From positions 1-64,000 of the forward strand of contig NZ_BCVI01000029.1 in assembly GCF_001591665.1 (NCBI RefSeq): a stretch of DNA of 64,000 nucleotides, given 5' to 3'. Below are positions 53,666 to 60,821 of this stretch, in pieces. The notes under the pieces are model-generated. The model searched no databases. It saw only the letters and a program-made list of their open reading frames with translations, and was not told the origin of the DNA. Position 1 is the stretch's first letter, and each line of letters opens with the position of its first letter. This DNA comes from Neobacillus soli NBRC 102451. Lineage in GTDB: Bacteria > Bacillota > Bacilli > Bacillales > Cytobacillaceae. The position numbers were made by a program, and so were the translations under genes.

Positions 53666-54556
53666 TTAATCTTTACCCTTCCATGGAATTACTTTGTCTT
53701 CAATTTTACGAAGGATTCGATCAAGTAAAATCCCTGTTACTCCCATCAAAATAATACCAACGTACATGATATCACTCCGTAAATATTTACTTGCATCAAG
53801 CACTAACCACCCGATACCAGAGACGGCGGCAACCATTTCAGAGGCAACTAAAGTTGTATAAGCAAATCCAATCGCTGTTCGCATTCCAGTGAATATCTCC
53901 GGTAAACAAGACGGAAAAATAACATAACGAAATGTTTGCCAGTTATTTGCACCTAATGAAGTAGCGGAATGGATCCGATCTTCCAAGACTCCTTTTACGC
54001 CGGATACTGCTGCAATATACATGGGAGCAAAAGCAGCAAGATATAATAAAGCAATCTTTGATAGATCGCCAATTCCAAACCATAAAATTAAGAGTGTGTA
54101 GTATGACAATGGTGGTAGTGGACGATAGAATTCTAGGATGGGGTCTAATGCAGCGCGTACTTTTGATGAATAACCACTGATTAATCCTAATGGAACTGCT
54201 GTAATTAATGCGAAGAAGAAGGCCATAGATAATCTGTATAGACTATCTAGTAGATGAAATAACAAACTATTTCCTTTATAACCATTAATTAGTAAATCGG
54301 TAAAGGCTGCCCAAGTTTTTGCTGGAGAAGGGATAAAGACTTCAGAGAAAATATTGAGTTTGGTGACTGTATACCATAGTAAAAATATAATAACAATTGA
54401 ACTCCACATGATGCCCGTTTCCTGTGGGATTTTCCACTTTCTTTTTTTTCGTAGGATATCCGGTATCTCAATTTCCCTATTATTTTCCAGAGGTGTAAGG
54501 GTGTCATAGGGTGGAAAGGTATCTTGGTCAACTTTTTTATTCGTGTTTCCATTCAT
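53666..54556 (-). CDS. tauC: Taurine/sulfonate ABC transporter permease
   Basis: 296 residues. Hydrophilic N terminus (about 1-45), then six membrane helices. The EAA loop ATSLGANNWQTFRYVIFPSCLPEIFTGMR (in parts) near residues 200-230 contacts the ATPase. First gene of the minus-strand import operon. GGAGAG lies upstream of the ATG. A cre-like sequence with the central CG changed to GG lies 80-90 bases upstream (54635-54648). Confidence 0.9.
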   Translation of the reverse strand: MNGNTNKKVDQDTFPPYDTLTPLENNREIEIPDILRKKRKWKIPQETGIMWSSIVIIFLLWYTVTKLNIFSEVFIPSPAKTWAAFTDLLINGYKGNSLLFHLLDSLYRLSMAFFFALITAVPLGLISGYSSKVRAALDPILEFYRPLPPLSYYTLLILWFGIGDLSKIALLYLAAFAPMYIAAVSGVKGVLEDRIHSATSLGANNWQTFRYVIFPSCLPEIFTGMRTAIGFAYTTLVASEMVAAVSGIGWLVLDASKYLRSDIMYVGIILMGVTGILLDRILRKIEDKVIPWKGKD

Positions 54557-54634
54557 AAATGTACATCACTCTCCTTTTTCATGTAGCTGAAATAGTTTTG
54601 TTTCATTTAGGCATTTTTCACCATTTTTGCCTTT

Positions 54635-54648
54635 TGAAATGGCTTTCA
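54635..54648. promoter_or_regulatory. Cre-like sequence upstream of tauC (imperfect)
   Basis: TGAAATGGCTTTCA matches the cre consensus except for G instead of C in the central CG, which is normally invariant. Doubtful as a CcpA site. Confidence 0.25.
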
Positions 54649-54829
54649 TAGATAGTGAGGCAAAGCATTCGGATATAAATCGTATTATATTGGATGGAAA
54701 ATATGCCGTCAATGATATTTGAAAATTGAAACTATTTAAAATACAGATGGAAGGTATAAGTAAATCTTATAGTTCTAGGTTCACAGTGGATTAGGTCCAT
54801 TTTTTTCAGTAGGAGAAGTTAGGGGGAAG

Positions 54830-54991
54830 ATGAATATCATTGATCAAATCATAGATTTAGGATTGTCTATTTTTCCTTTTTACCCGTCAGTTTTCCGATT
54901 ATACCCGTCACTTCCTTCCCACAGTGAAAAAGAACCCAACACCCTGAACACGATTGCAAATTCGATTAATTGTACAAATAAAGATAGTTAG
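54830..54991 (+). CDS. Possible small protein (53 residues)
   Basis: ATG 3 bases after AGGGGGA; product MNIIDQIIDLGLSIFPFYPS..., ending INCTNKDS. No recognised family. It is the only candidate gene in the 54557-55104 gap, which otherwise is AT-rich upstream DNA of tauC and of the next gene. Confidence 0.2.
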   Translation: MNIIDQIIDLGLSIFPFYPSVFRLYPSLPSHSEKEPNTLNTIANSINCTNKDS

Positions 54992-55104
54992 TTAAGATAA
55001 TGATAGGATTTTAAGTGAGGGTTTAATAGAGCAATGGTTCATCATGTGGAATTAATTTTGCTTCTAACTGCGAACTAGACAAAACATAATGGGGGTACTT
55101 TTTA

Positions 55105-56142
55105 GTGGAAATAGGTATTAGCACATTTGTAGAGACAACGCCGGATGTTAAAACAGGTGAGGTGATCAGTCATGCCCAACGAATACGGGAGGTTGTCGAG
55201 GAAATTGTCCTAGCAGATCAAGTGGGGCTGGATGTTTTTGGTGTGGGTGAGCACCATCGCGTAGATTATGCAGCATCTTCTCCGGCCATTGTACTGGCCG
55301 CTGCAGCATCACAAACAAGCCGGATTAGGCTGACTAGTGCCGTAACGGTGCTTTCTTCCGCCGATCCGGTGCGGGTCTTTCAGGATTTTGCTACACTCGA
55401 TGCCATCTCAAATGGACGTGCAGAGATTATGGCAGGTCGGGGTTCCTTTATCGAATCTTTTCCGCTGTTTGGCTATGATTTAAAGGACTACGATCAGTTA
55501 TTCGAGGAGAAGCTGGAGCTGTTGTTAAAAATACGGGAGTCCGAGAAAGTGACATGGAAAGGCGGGCATCGACCGGCCATTAATAATCTAGGTGTGTATC
55601 CAAGACCGGTTCAGAATCCTTTGCCTGTCTGGATTGGCAGCGGTGGAAACCAGGATTCCGTTATCCGAGCAGGTCTCCTTGGACTCCCGTTGGTTCTAGC
55701 GATAATTGGAGGTAGTCCCCGGCAGTTTGCGCCGCTTGTCCAGCTTTATAAGAAGGCAGTTGCTCACGCCGGTCATGACCTATCGAAGTTGCCGGTTGCC
55801 TCGCATTCACATGGTTTCATCGCAGATAGTACCGAAGCAGCAGCTGAAAAGTTTTTCCCTTCAACGCAGCAGGCCATGAATAAATTAGGAAGCGAGCGTG
55901 GATGGGGAAGGTATGACCGCTCCAGTTTCGATGCTGCTTGCGGCTTTGAAGGTGCATTGTATGTAGGTGATCCGAAAACGGTGGCTGAGAAAATCATTCA
56001 CTTGCGAAAGAATGTGGGAATCACACGCTTTATGCTCCATGTACCGGTGGGTACCATGCCACATGATGATGTAATGAGAGCGATTGAACTGTTAGGAAAA
56101 GAGGTTGCGCCAATCGTTAGAGAAGAGGTATCCAGATGGTAA
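55105..56142 (+). CDS. LLM-class flavin-dependent oxidoreductase (Atu2307/SP_0267-like)
   Basis: 345 residues. Luciferase-like barrel: FGVGEHHRVDYAASSPAIVLAAAASQTSRIRLTSAVTVLSS (in parts) and FATLDAISNGRAEIMAGRGSFIESFPLFGYDL. It resembles the putative-oxidoreductase subgroup of unknown substrate rather than the alkanesulfonate monooxygenase SsuD, despite the sulfonate importer next door. GTG start 9 bases after GGGGG. It reads away from tauC. Confidence 0.85.
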   Translation: MEIGISTFVETTPDVKTGEVISHAQRIREVVEEIVLADQVGLDVFGVGEHHRVDYAASSPAIVLAAAASQTSRIRLTSAVTVLSSADPVRVFQDFATLDAISNGRAEIMAGRGSFIESFPLFGYDLKDYDQLFEEKLELLLKIRESEKVTWKGGHRPAINNLGVYPRPVQNPLPVWIGSGGNQDSVIRAGLLGLPLVLAIIGGSPRQFAPLVQLYKKAVAHAGHDLSKLPVASHSHGFIADSTEAAAEKFFPSTQQAMNKLGSERGWGRYDRSSFDAACGFEGALYVGDPKTVAEKIIHLRKNVGITRFMLHVPVGTMPHDDVMRAIELLGKEVAPIVREEVSRW

Positions 56143-56428
56143 GGGGAAAGCGAAGTGGAGTTGTAGGTTGGTTTGCAGCTAACACTTTAAGAGTGCCATA
56201 AAGTCTTATCTTGAAGTTAGCAGGCACAGGTGGAGGTTTTTCCTTGTCATCACTTATTACTTGATCGATCACTATTTCCGTTTGTTAAGTCAATCTTGAA
56301 AGAGAATGGGTATTTCTTCATGGAGACCTTTATTCGTCACCAAGGTGCAAAAATCTGGGAGTATCCAATTTTATAGTGTCTTTTTAACCTCTTTAGGAAG
56401 AATTTAGTTCAAGGACAAAGGAGGGAAA

Positions 56429-56572
56429 AAGAGGACAAACCGAAATAACAATCGATATCAACCATATACGGGTGGAAGTAAATCATCCGATATGGAATTT
56501 GGAGCAGAACTTACCCAAAGTAAAAAAGCTAGGAAACAGGCAGCAAGAGAAAGCAAAAATAATAGTAAATAA
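56429..56572 (+). pseudogene. Remnant of a small spore-type protein lacking a start codon
   Basis: A frame of 47 codons (KRTNRNNNRYQPYTGGSKSSD ... in parts, ending KQAARESKNNSK) follows AAAGGAGGG and is followed by a strong terminator. Yet it opens with AAG where ATG is expected, and no ATG/GTG/TTG precedes it after the last stop. Composition (Asn, Lys, Ser, Gln) recalls gamma-type small acid-soluble spore proteins, without the usual repeat. No other gene was seen in 56143-56759. Confidence 0.35.
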
Positions 56573-56629
56573 TAAAAATACATAATTTCAAAAGTAATTC
56601 ACTCTAAAAAAGAAGTTAATATCCAAATC

Positions 56630-56674
56630 GGAAAGGGCCCAATCTCTTCAAAAGATTGGGCTCTTTCCTTTTTT
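56630..56674 (+). terminator. Strong terminator
   Basis: GGAAAGGGCCCAATCT (56630-56645) with AGATTGGGCTCTTTCC (56653-56668), one G-T pair, followed by T6. Confidence 0.9.
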
Positions 56675-56759
56675 AAAGTAGTTTTTTCGGAAGGTAAAAG
56701 GTATAGTTGAAAGTATGGGCGTAATATTCATAATATTTTAACTATAGGAGAATAAATAG

Positions 56760-57185
56760 ATGAGTTTAATCATTGATAAATTGTTTATTGGACAAATTGG
56801 ACGGCTGAAACGGACATTTAATGATAGCGATGTAAGATTATGTAATGAGTTAACAAAAGATTTTAGTCCTATTTATCAACAAAGTGAAAATGATTGGAAA
56901 AGTTTTTACAATAAACCACTTGTGCCTGGGTTACTAACGGAAGGCCTAATCACTCAGGTGATCAGCCAAAAGCTGCCTGGAACAGCATGTGTTTTACTCC
57001 AGAAGGAATTGGTCTTTTATCATCCCGTCCATATAGGGGATGAGATCACGGCTGAACTCGAAATAATTGATATTAACCATGATCGGAACTGGCTAACCCA
57101 AAAGGTGAATTGTTATAACCAAAATGGAAATGAAGTGGTTAAAGGACAGGTCGTTATCCTAGTTTTACCGAGTCACATCACTTAG
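56760..57185 (+). CDS. MaoC-like (R)-enoyl-CoA hydratase
   Basis: 141 residues, single hot-dog fold. It begins SLIIDKLFIGQIGRLKRTFND and has NELTKDFSPIYQQ in the active-site Asp/His region and KPLVPGLLTEGLI. The canonical D-x-N-P-x-H is degraded (DFSPIYQQ), so catalysis is uncertain. MaoC proteins hydrate or dehydrate acyl-CoA thioesters. It precedes the sigma-54 activator by 9 bases, and a relic of a similar protein occurs at 59887, so it belongs to the acyl-CoA module downstream. Confidence 0.8.
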   Translation: MSLIIDKLFIGQIGRLKRTFNDSDVRLCNELTKDFSPIYQQSENDWKSFYNKPLVPGLLTEGLITQVISQKLPGTACVLLQKELVFYHPVHIGDEITAELEIIDINHDRNWLTQKVNCYNQNGNEVVKGQVVILVLPSHIT

Positions 57186-57194
57186 GTGGGGAAC

Positions 57195-58532
57195 ATGGAG
57201 AGTATAAAAAATTTGCAAAGCCCTGTTGGTCAATGGGGTTATATTGTAGTTGACGAAAATGGTTTTGTCATTGATGCTAGTCCTGATTTTTGCCGTCACT
57301 TCTCTTTTATAAGGACGGAATTACTTGGTATCTCTTTAGCCCAAGTGATTGAAGGAACTTCAAAAAACCTAACGCCTCCCACTGAACACCAACAAGTTAT
57401 TTTTGGTGTAATAAAGGATCATTCCTGTTTCATTCGAGTCGATAGACAGGACAATCATATTTTCTATTCGATCATTTTAAGACAAGAAGAGATCAATATT
57501 TATGAATTAAACTCTTTTATGAAAACCATTGAGAAGTCAAAATTTCAGAAAAAGTCTAGTAAAGGTAACCGGTACAGCTTTGAGGATATTATTGGAGAAA
57601 GCCCATTGATGAACCAAATTAAAGAGTTAGCAGCAAGAATCGGGACGAGCAACTCCACTGTCTTACTTACAGGGGAGAGTGGAACGGGAAAGGAGCTTTT
57701 TGCGCAAGCAATCCATGGACTTAGTTCGCGGAAAAATCATCCTTTTGTTGCCGTCAACTGTGCCGCCATTCCCGATGAATTATTTGAATCTGAGGTGTTT
57801 GGCTATGAAGCAGGGGCATTCAGCGGTGCAAAAAAAGAAGGGAAGCCAGGTAAAATCGAATTAGCGCATAATGGAACGCTATTTCTAGATGAAATTTCCG
57901 AACTTCCCTACCAAGCTCAGGGTAAGCTGCTCAGGGTATTACAGGAACGTGAGGTAGAAAGGCTTGGAGGAACTGGAAGTAAAAATGTTGATATCCGGAT
58001 CATTACCGCTACAAACCGAGATTTAAAAATGCTTGTGCAGGAAGGGAAATTCCGACAGGATTTATTTTACCGATTGTACGTATTTGAATTGAAAATTCCT
58101 TCTCTCCGTCAAAGAAAGTCGGACATCCTGCCTTTGGCCTATCATTTTATCAATGAATTGAATGAAAAATTAGTTCTTAATGTTAGTTACTTAACACCTG
58201 AGCTGCAAGAATGGCTTGTAAGTTATCAGTGGCCTGGAAATGTAAGAGAATTGAAGGCGTTTATCGAACGCGGGATGAATATTGTTGAGGGAGATACGCT
58301 TACATTGGAAGGTTCGTTCCTTATATCAGCCTATGAAGCGGCTGACCAGAAAACAGATTTGGAAGAAATCACGATCCCGATAAGCTTAGAAGAGGCAGTC
58401 TCTCAGGCAGAAATAGCTGCCATTAAACAAGCGTTAAAGGTATCAGATGGGGACCGAACAAGGGCAGCTCAAATCCTAAACATTCATTTAGCCAGCCTTT
58501 ATCGAAAAATCGCCAAATATAAGCTTAAGTAA
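57195..58532 (+). CDS. Sigma-54-dependent transcriptional activator (PAS-AAA-Fis)
   Basis: About 445 residues. A PAS-like sensor (about 12-100), a linker, then the AAA+ domain with Walker A GESGTGKE (from residue 160), the sigma-54 contact loop GAFSGA (207-212, Ser in place of Thr) and Walker B FLDEIS. It ends in a Fis-type HTH (DRTRAAQILNIHLASLYRKI). Activates RNA polymerase-sigma-54 at the -24/-12 promoter 135 bases downstream. ATG 57195 is preferred over GTG 57186 overlapping the MaoC stop; either is possible. Confidence 0.92.
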   Translation: MESIKNLQSPVGQWGYIVVDENGFVIDASPDFCRHFSFIRTELLGISLAQVIEGTSKNLTPPTEHQQVIFGVIKDHSCFIRVDRQDNHIFYSIILRQEEINIYELNSFMKTIEKSKFQKKSSKGNRYSFEDIIGESPLMNQIKELAARIGTSNSTVLLTGESGTGKELFAQAIHGLSSRKNHPFVAVNCAAIPDELFESEVFGYEAGAFSGAKKEGKPGKIELAHNGTLFLDEISELPYQAQGKLLRVLQEREVERLGGTGSKNVDIRIITATNRDLKMLVQEGKFRQDLFYRLYVFELKIPSLRQRKSDILPLAYHFINELNEKLVLNVSYLTPELQEWLVSYQWPGNVRELKAFIERGMNIVEGDTLTLEGSFLISAYEAADQKTDLEEITIPISLEEAVSQAEIAAIKQALKVSDGDRTRAAQILNIHLASLYRKIAKYKLK

Positions 58533-58550
58533 ACAAGATTACTAGTTCTT

Positions 58551-58577
58551 AACACACATTTATGTGTGTTTTTTTCT
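58551..58577 (+). terminator. Terminator of the activator gene
   Basis: AACACACAT (58551-58559) with ATGTGTGTT (58562-58570), followed by further T. Confidence 0.8.
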
Positions 58578-58578
58578 A

Positions 58579-58636
58579 TTCGCATTCTTGTTTCGCGAAA
58601 ATGCGAAAAAATAGTGGGATTGCAAACTTGCGAAAG
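58579..58636. promoter_or_regulatory. Candidate enhancer sites for the sigma-54 activator
   Basis: TTCGCATT (58579-58586) and AATGCGAA (58600-58607) are inverted copies around a palindrome TTTCGCGAAA (58591-58600). A further half-site TTGCGAAAG occurs at 58628-58636. They end 30-90 bases before the -24 element, a usual enhancer distance. Confidence 0.5.
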
Positions 58637-58666
58637 TATAAAGCCTGATAGATGGCAAAAACAGAG

Positions 58667-58683
58667 TTGGCACGGAAGTTGCA
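58667..58683 (+). promoter_or_regulatory. Sigma-54 (-24/-12) promoter
   Basis: TTGGCACGGAAGTTGCA matches the consensus TGGCAC-N5-TTGC with correct GG-to-GC spacing. It lies 27 bases before the first dehydrogenase start. Confidence 0.9.
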
Positions 58684-58709
58684 ATATAGTAGGGAAAGGA
58701 GGAGTTATC

Positions 58710-59864
58710 TTGTTAAATTTTTCATTCAGTCAAGAACAGGATTATTTTAGAGAGATGCTAAGAGATTTTTCCATAAAAGAACTACTTCCGCAATACACAA
58801 AATGGGATCGCGAGAAAGTACATCCAAGACATTTATGGAAAAAGCTTGGGGAGCTTGGCGTGAATGGCCTAAGGATCCCTGAAGTGTATGGAGGAAGCGG
58901 AGCGGAGTGTGTCACGGCTGGGATTGCCGCAGAAGAAATTGGGCGCGGGGATTTTAACCTAACCTACGCCGTAATGCTAAACGCCTTGGCTTCCGAAATC
59001 CTGACTAATCATGCGACAGAGTCATTAAAAAAAACATGGCTTCCGCAAATTTCCAGCGGTGAAAAAATCGTCGGAGTGGCGATTACGGAGCCTTCGGCAG
59101 GAACCGATGCAGCAGGAATTTGCTCGACTGCTGTACATAAGGGAGATTGCTATATTTTAAATGGGGAAAAATCTGGGATCAGTGCAGCAACATTTGGGGA
59201 TGCCTTCATTGTATTTGCGAAAACGGATCCGAATTCCGGCAGTAAGGGCATCAGCGCCTTCATCGTCCCGTCCGACCGTCCGGGGGTGGAATGTAAAGGC
59301 TATGATGACATGGGAAATATCCCGATTGGGAGAGGTTCCATTTATTTAACAGATGTTGAGGTTCCAGCTGAGAATTTAATTGGACTAGAAAATAATGGCT
59401 TTTTCCAAGTAATGAATGGCTTTGACTTAAGCCGGTTGTTGATCGGACTTCAATGTGTAGGTGCGGCCCTGCAAAGTATTGATGAAACGATTGAACATGT
59501 GAAAACAAGGCATGCCTTTGGAAAACCATTGGCGAAATTCCAAGGCGTCTCCTTTCCAATCGTCACCCATTCCACCCAATTAGAATTAATCAAATGGCAG
59601 GCATATCGCGGTCTTTGGCTCCGTGACCAAGGCAAAAAGCATACAAAAGAGGCCTCCACAGTAAAATGGCTGGGCCCAAAATACAGCCAAGAAGCAATCC
59701 ATGAATGCATGCTCCTCAATGGCCATTATGCCTATACAAAAGAAATGCCGCTTGAACAACGATTACGAGATGTCATTGGATTAGAAATTGGCGATGGGAC
59801 CGCTCAGGCGAATCAGATTGTCATTGCGAAAGAATTACTCGGCAAAGAATTTCGTCCCTATTAA
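58710..59864 (+). CDS. Acyl-CoA dehydrogenase, AliB-like (cyclohexanecarboxyl-CoA dehydrogenase)
   Basis: 384 residues, complete acyl-CoA dehydrogenase fold: N-terminal helices, beta domain with GVAITEPSAGTDAAG, C-terminal FAD/tetramer region with TRHAFGKPLAKFQGV. The segment that normally reads YEGT, with the catalytic Glu, reads GDGT here (Asp362). The neighbours suggest it introduces the ring double bond of cyclohexanecarboxyl-CoA. TTG start 5 bases after GGAGGAG, downstream of the sigma-54 promoter; the upstream open frame crosses the promoter and is discarded. Confidence 0.85.
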   Translation: MLNFSFSQEQDYFREMLRDFSIKELLPQYTKWDREKVHPRHLWKKLGELGVNGLRIPEVYGGSGAECVTAGIAAEEIGRGDFNLTYAVMLNALASEILTNHATESLKKTWLPQISSGEKIVGVAITEPSAGTDAAGICSTAVHKGDCYILNGEKSGISAATFGDAFIVFAKTDPNSGSKGISAFIVPSDRPGVECKGYDDMGNIPIGRGSIYLTDVEVPAENLIGLENNGFFQVMNGFDLSRLLIGLQCVGAALQSIDETIEHVKTRHAFGKPLAKFQGVSFPIVTHSTQLELIKWQAYRGLWLRDQGKKHTKEASTVKWLGPKYSQEAIHECMLLNGHYAYTKEMPLEQRLRDVIGLEIGDGTAQANQIVIAKELLGKEFRPY

Positions 59865-59886
59865 TCTTGGAGACAGACGCTAGAAT

Positions 59887-59966
59887 TTAATTACGAAAAA
59901 TGTGGTATGTATATATGAATCCGGAATAAAAGTGGTAAAAGGACAAGTCATTTTACAAGATTTTAA
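59887..59966 (+). pseudogene. C-terminal relic of a MaoC-like hydratase
   Basis: Translation of 59887-59966 gives LITKNVVCIYESGIKVVKGQ then VILQDF. This aligns with the end of the MaoC protein at 56760-57185 (LTQKVNCYNQNGNEVVKGQ then VVILVL), sharing VVKGQV. No start and no upstream domain exist, so it is a fragment left by duplication or deletion. Confidence 0.5.
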
Positions 59967-59987
59967 AAAAACAGGAGGCATGAAAAG

Positions 59988-60785
59988 ATGGAATTACAAG
60001 ATGTTCTCTATGAAAAAAGGGATGGAGTTGCCAAAATTACGATGAACCGCCCTGAGGTTTACAATGCCTTTCGGGCCCAAACGGTCCAGGAATTAATCTG
60101 GTCATTCCGGGATGCATGGGATGATAACCGAATTGGTGCAGTCATTTTAACAGGGGCAGGCGAGAAGGCATTCTGTACCGGCGGCGACCAAAAAAATAAG
60201 GGAGACAGCGGCTATGACAGCTCCGGAGGATTGGGCGGCGGGATTGGCTTAGAAATAGAAAATCTCCATCGAACCATTCGCGCTATGCCAAAGCCTGTTA
60301 TAGCTGCCGTAAATGGCTTTGCGATCGGCGGCGGACATGTCCTGCATGTCATCTGTGATTTAACGATAGCTGCGGAAACAGCCATTTTCGGCCAAAGCGG
60401 TCCAAAGGTAGGAAGCTACGATGCCGGCTTAGGCTCTGCCTATTTGGCTCGGATTGTCGGTGAAAAGAAGGCAAGGGAAATATGGTATTTATGTGAGAAG
60501 TACACGGCGCAAGAAGCGAAGGAAATGGGACTGGTAAATAAGATTGTCCCTCAAGGTGAACTGATGGCAGCTGCCGAAGAATGGGCAGCGAAAATTGTTG
60601 AAAAAAGCCCGACAGCAATAAAAATGCTGAAATATTCGTTTAATGCGGATTCCGCTAATATTGAAGGTATTTCCCAAATTGCGATGGCTAGTCTAGGGAT
60701 GTTTTACAAATCAGATGAGTCGGCAGAAGGTAGAAATGCCTTTGTAGAAAAAAGGCCCGTTGATTTCAAGAAATTCAGGCAGTAA
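59988..60785 (+). CDS. badI: 2-ketocyclohexanecarboxyl-CoA hydrolase (BadI-like), crotonase family
   Basis: 265 residues. Oxyanion-hole segments AFCTGGDQ and VNGFAIGGGHVLHVICDLT, and FGQSGPKVGSYDAGLGSAYLARIVGEKKAREIWY (in parts), are very close to BadI and to MenB. BadI opens the ring of 2-ketocyclohexanecarboxyl-CoA to pimelyl-CoA. MenB (naphthoate synthase) is the alternative, but the adjacent AliA- and BadH-like genes favour BadI. AGGAGG lies 9 bases before the ATG. Confidence 0.8.
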   Translation: MELQDVLYEKRDGVAKITMNRPEVYNAFRAQTVQELIWSFRDAWDDNRIGAVILTGAGEKAFCTGGDQKNKGDSGYDSSGGLGGGIGLEIENLHRTIRAMPKPVIAAVNGFAIGGGHVLHVICDLTIAAETAIFGQSGPKVGSYDAGLGSAYLARIVGEKKAREIWYLCEKYTAQEAKEMGLVNKIVPQGELMAAAEEWAAKIVEKSPTAIKMLKYSFNADSANIEGISQIAMASLGMFYKSDESAEGRNAFVEKRPVDFKKFRQ

Positions 60786-60821
60786 CCAAGTTTTTAGCTA
60801 TATTAAAGGGGGATTCAAGCT

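Noticed and set aside
56143-56428. Gene between the LLM oxidoreductase and the spore-type remnant
   Set aside because: Only short frames without start or ribosome site; nothing supported.
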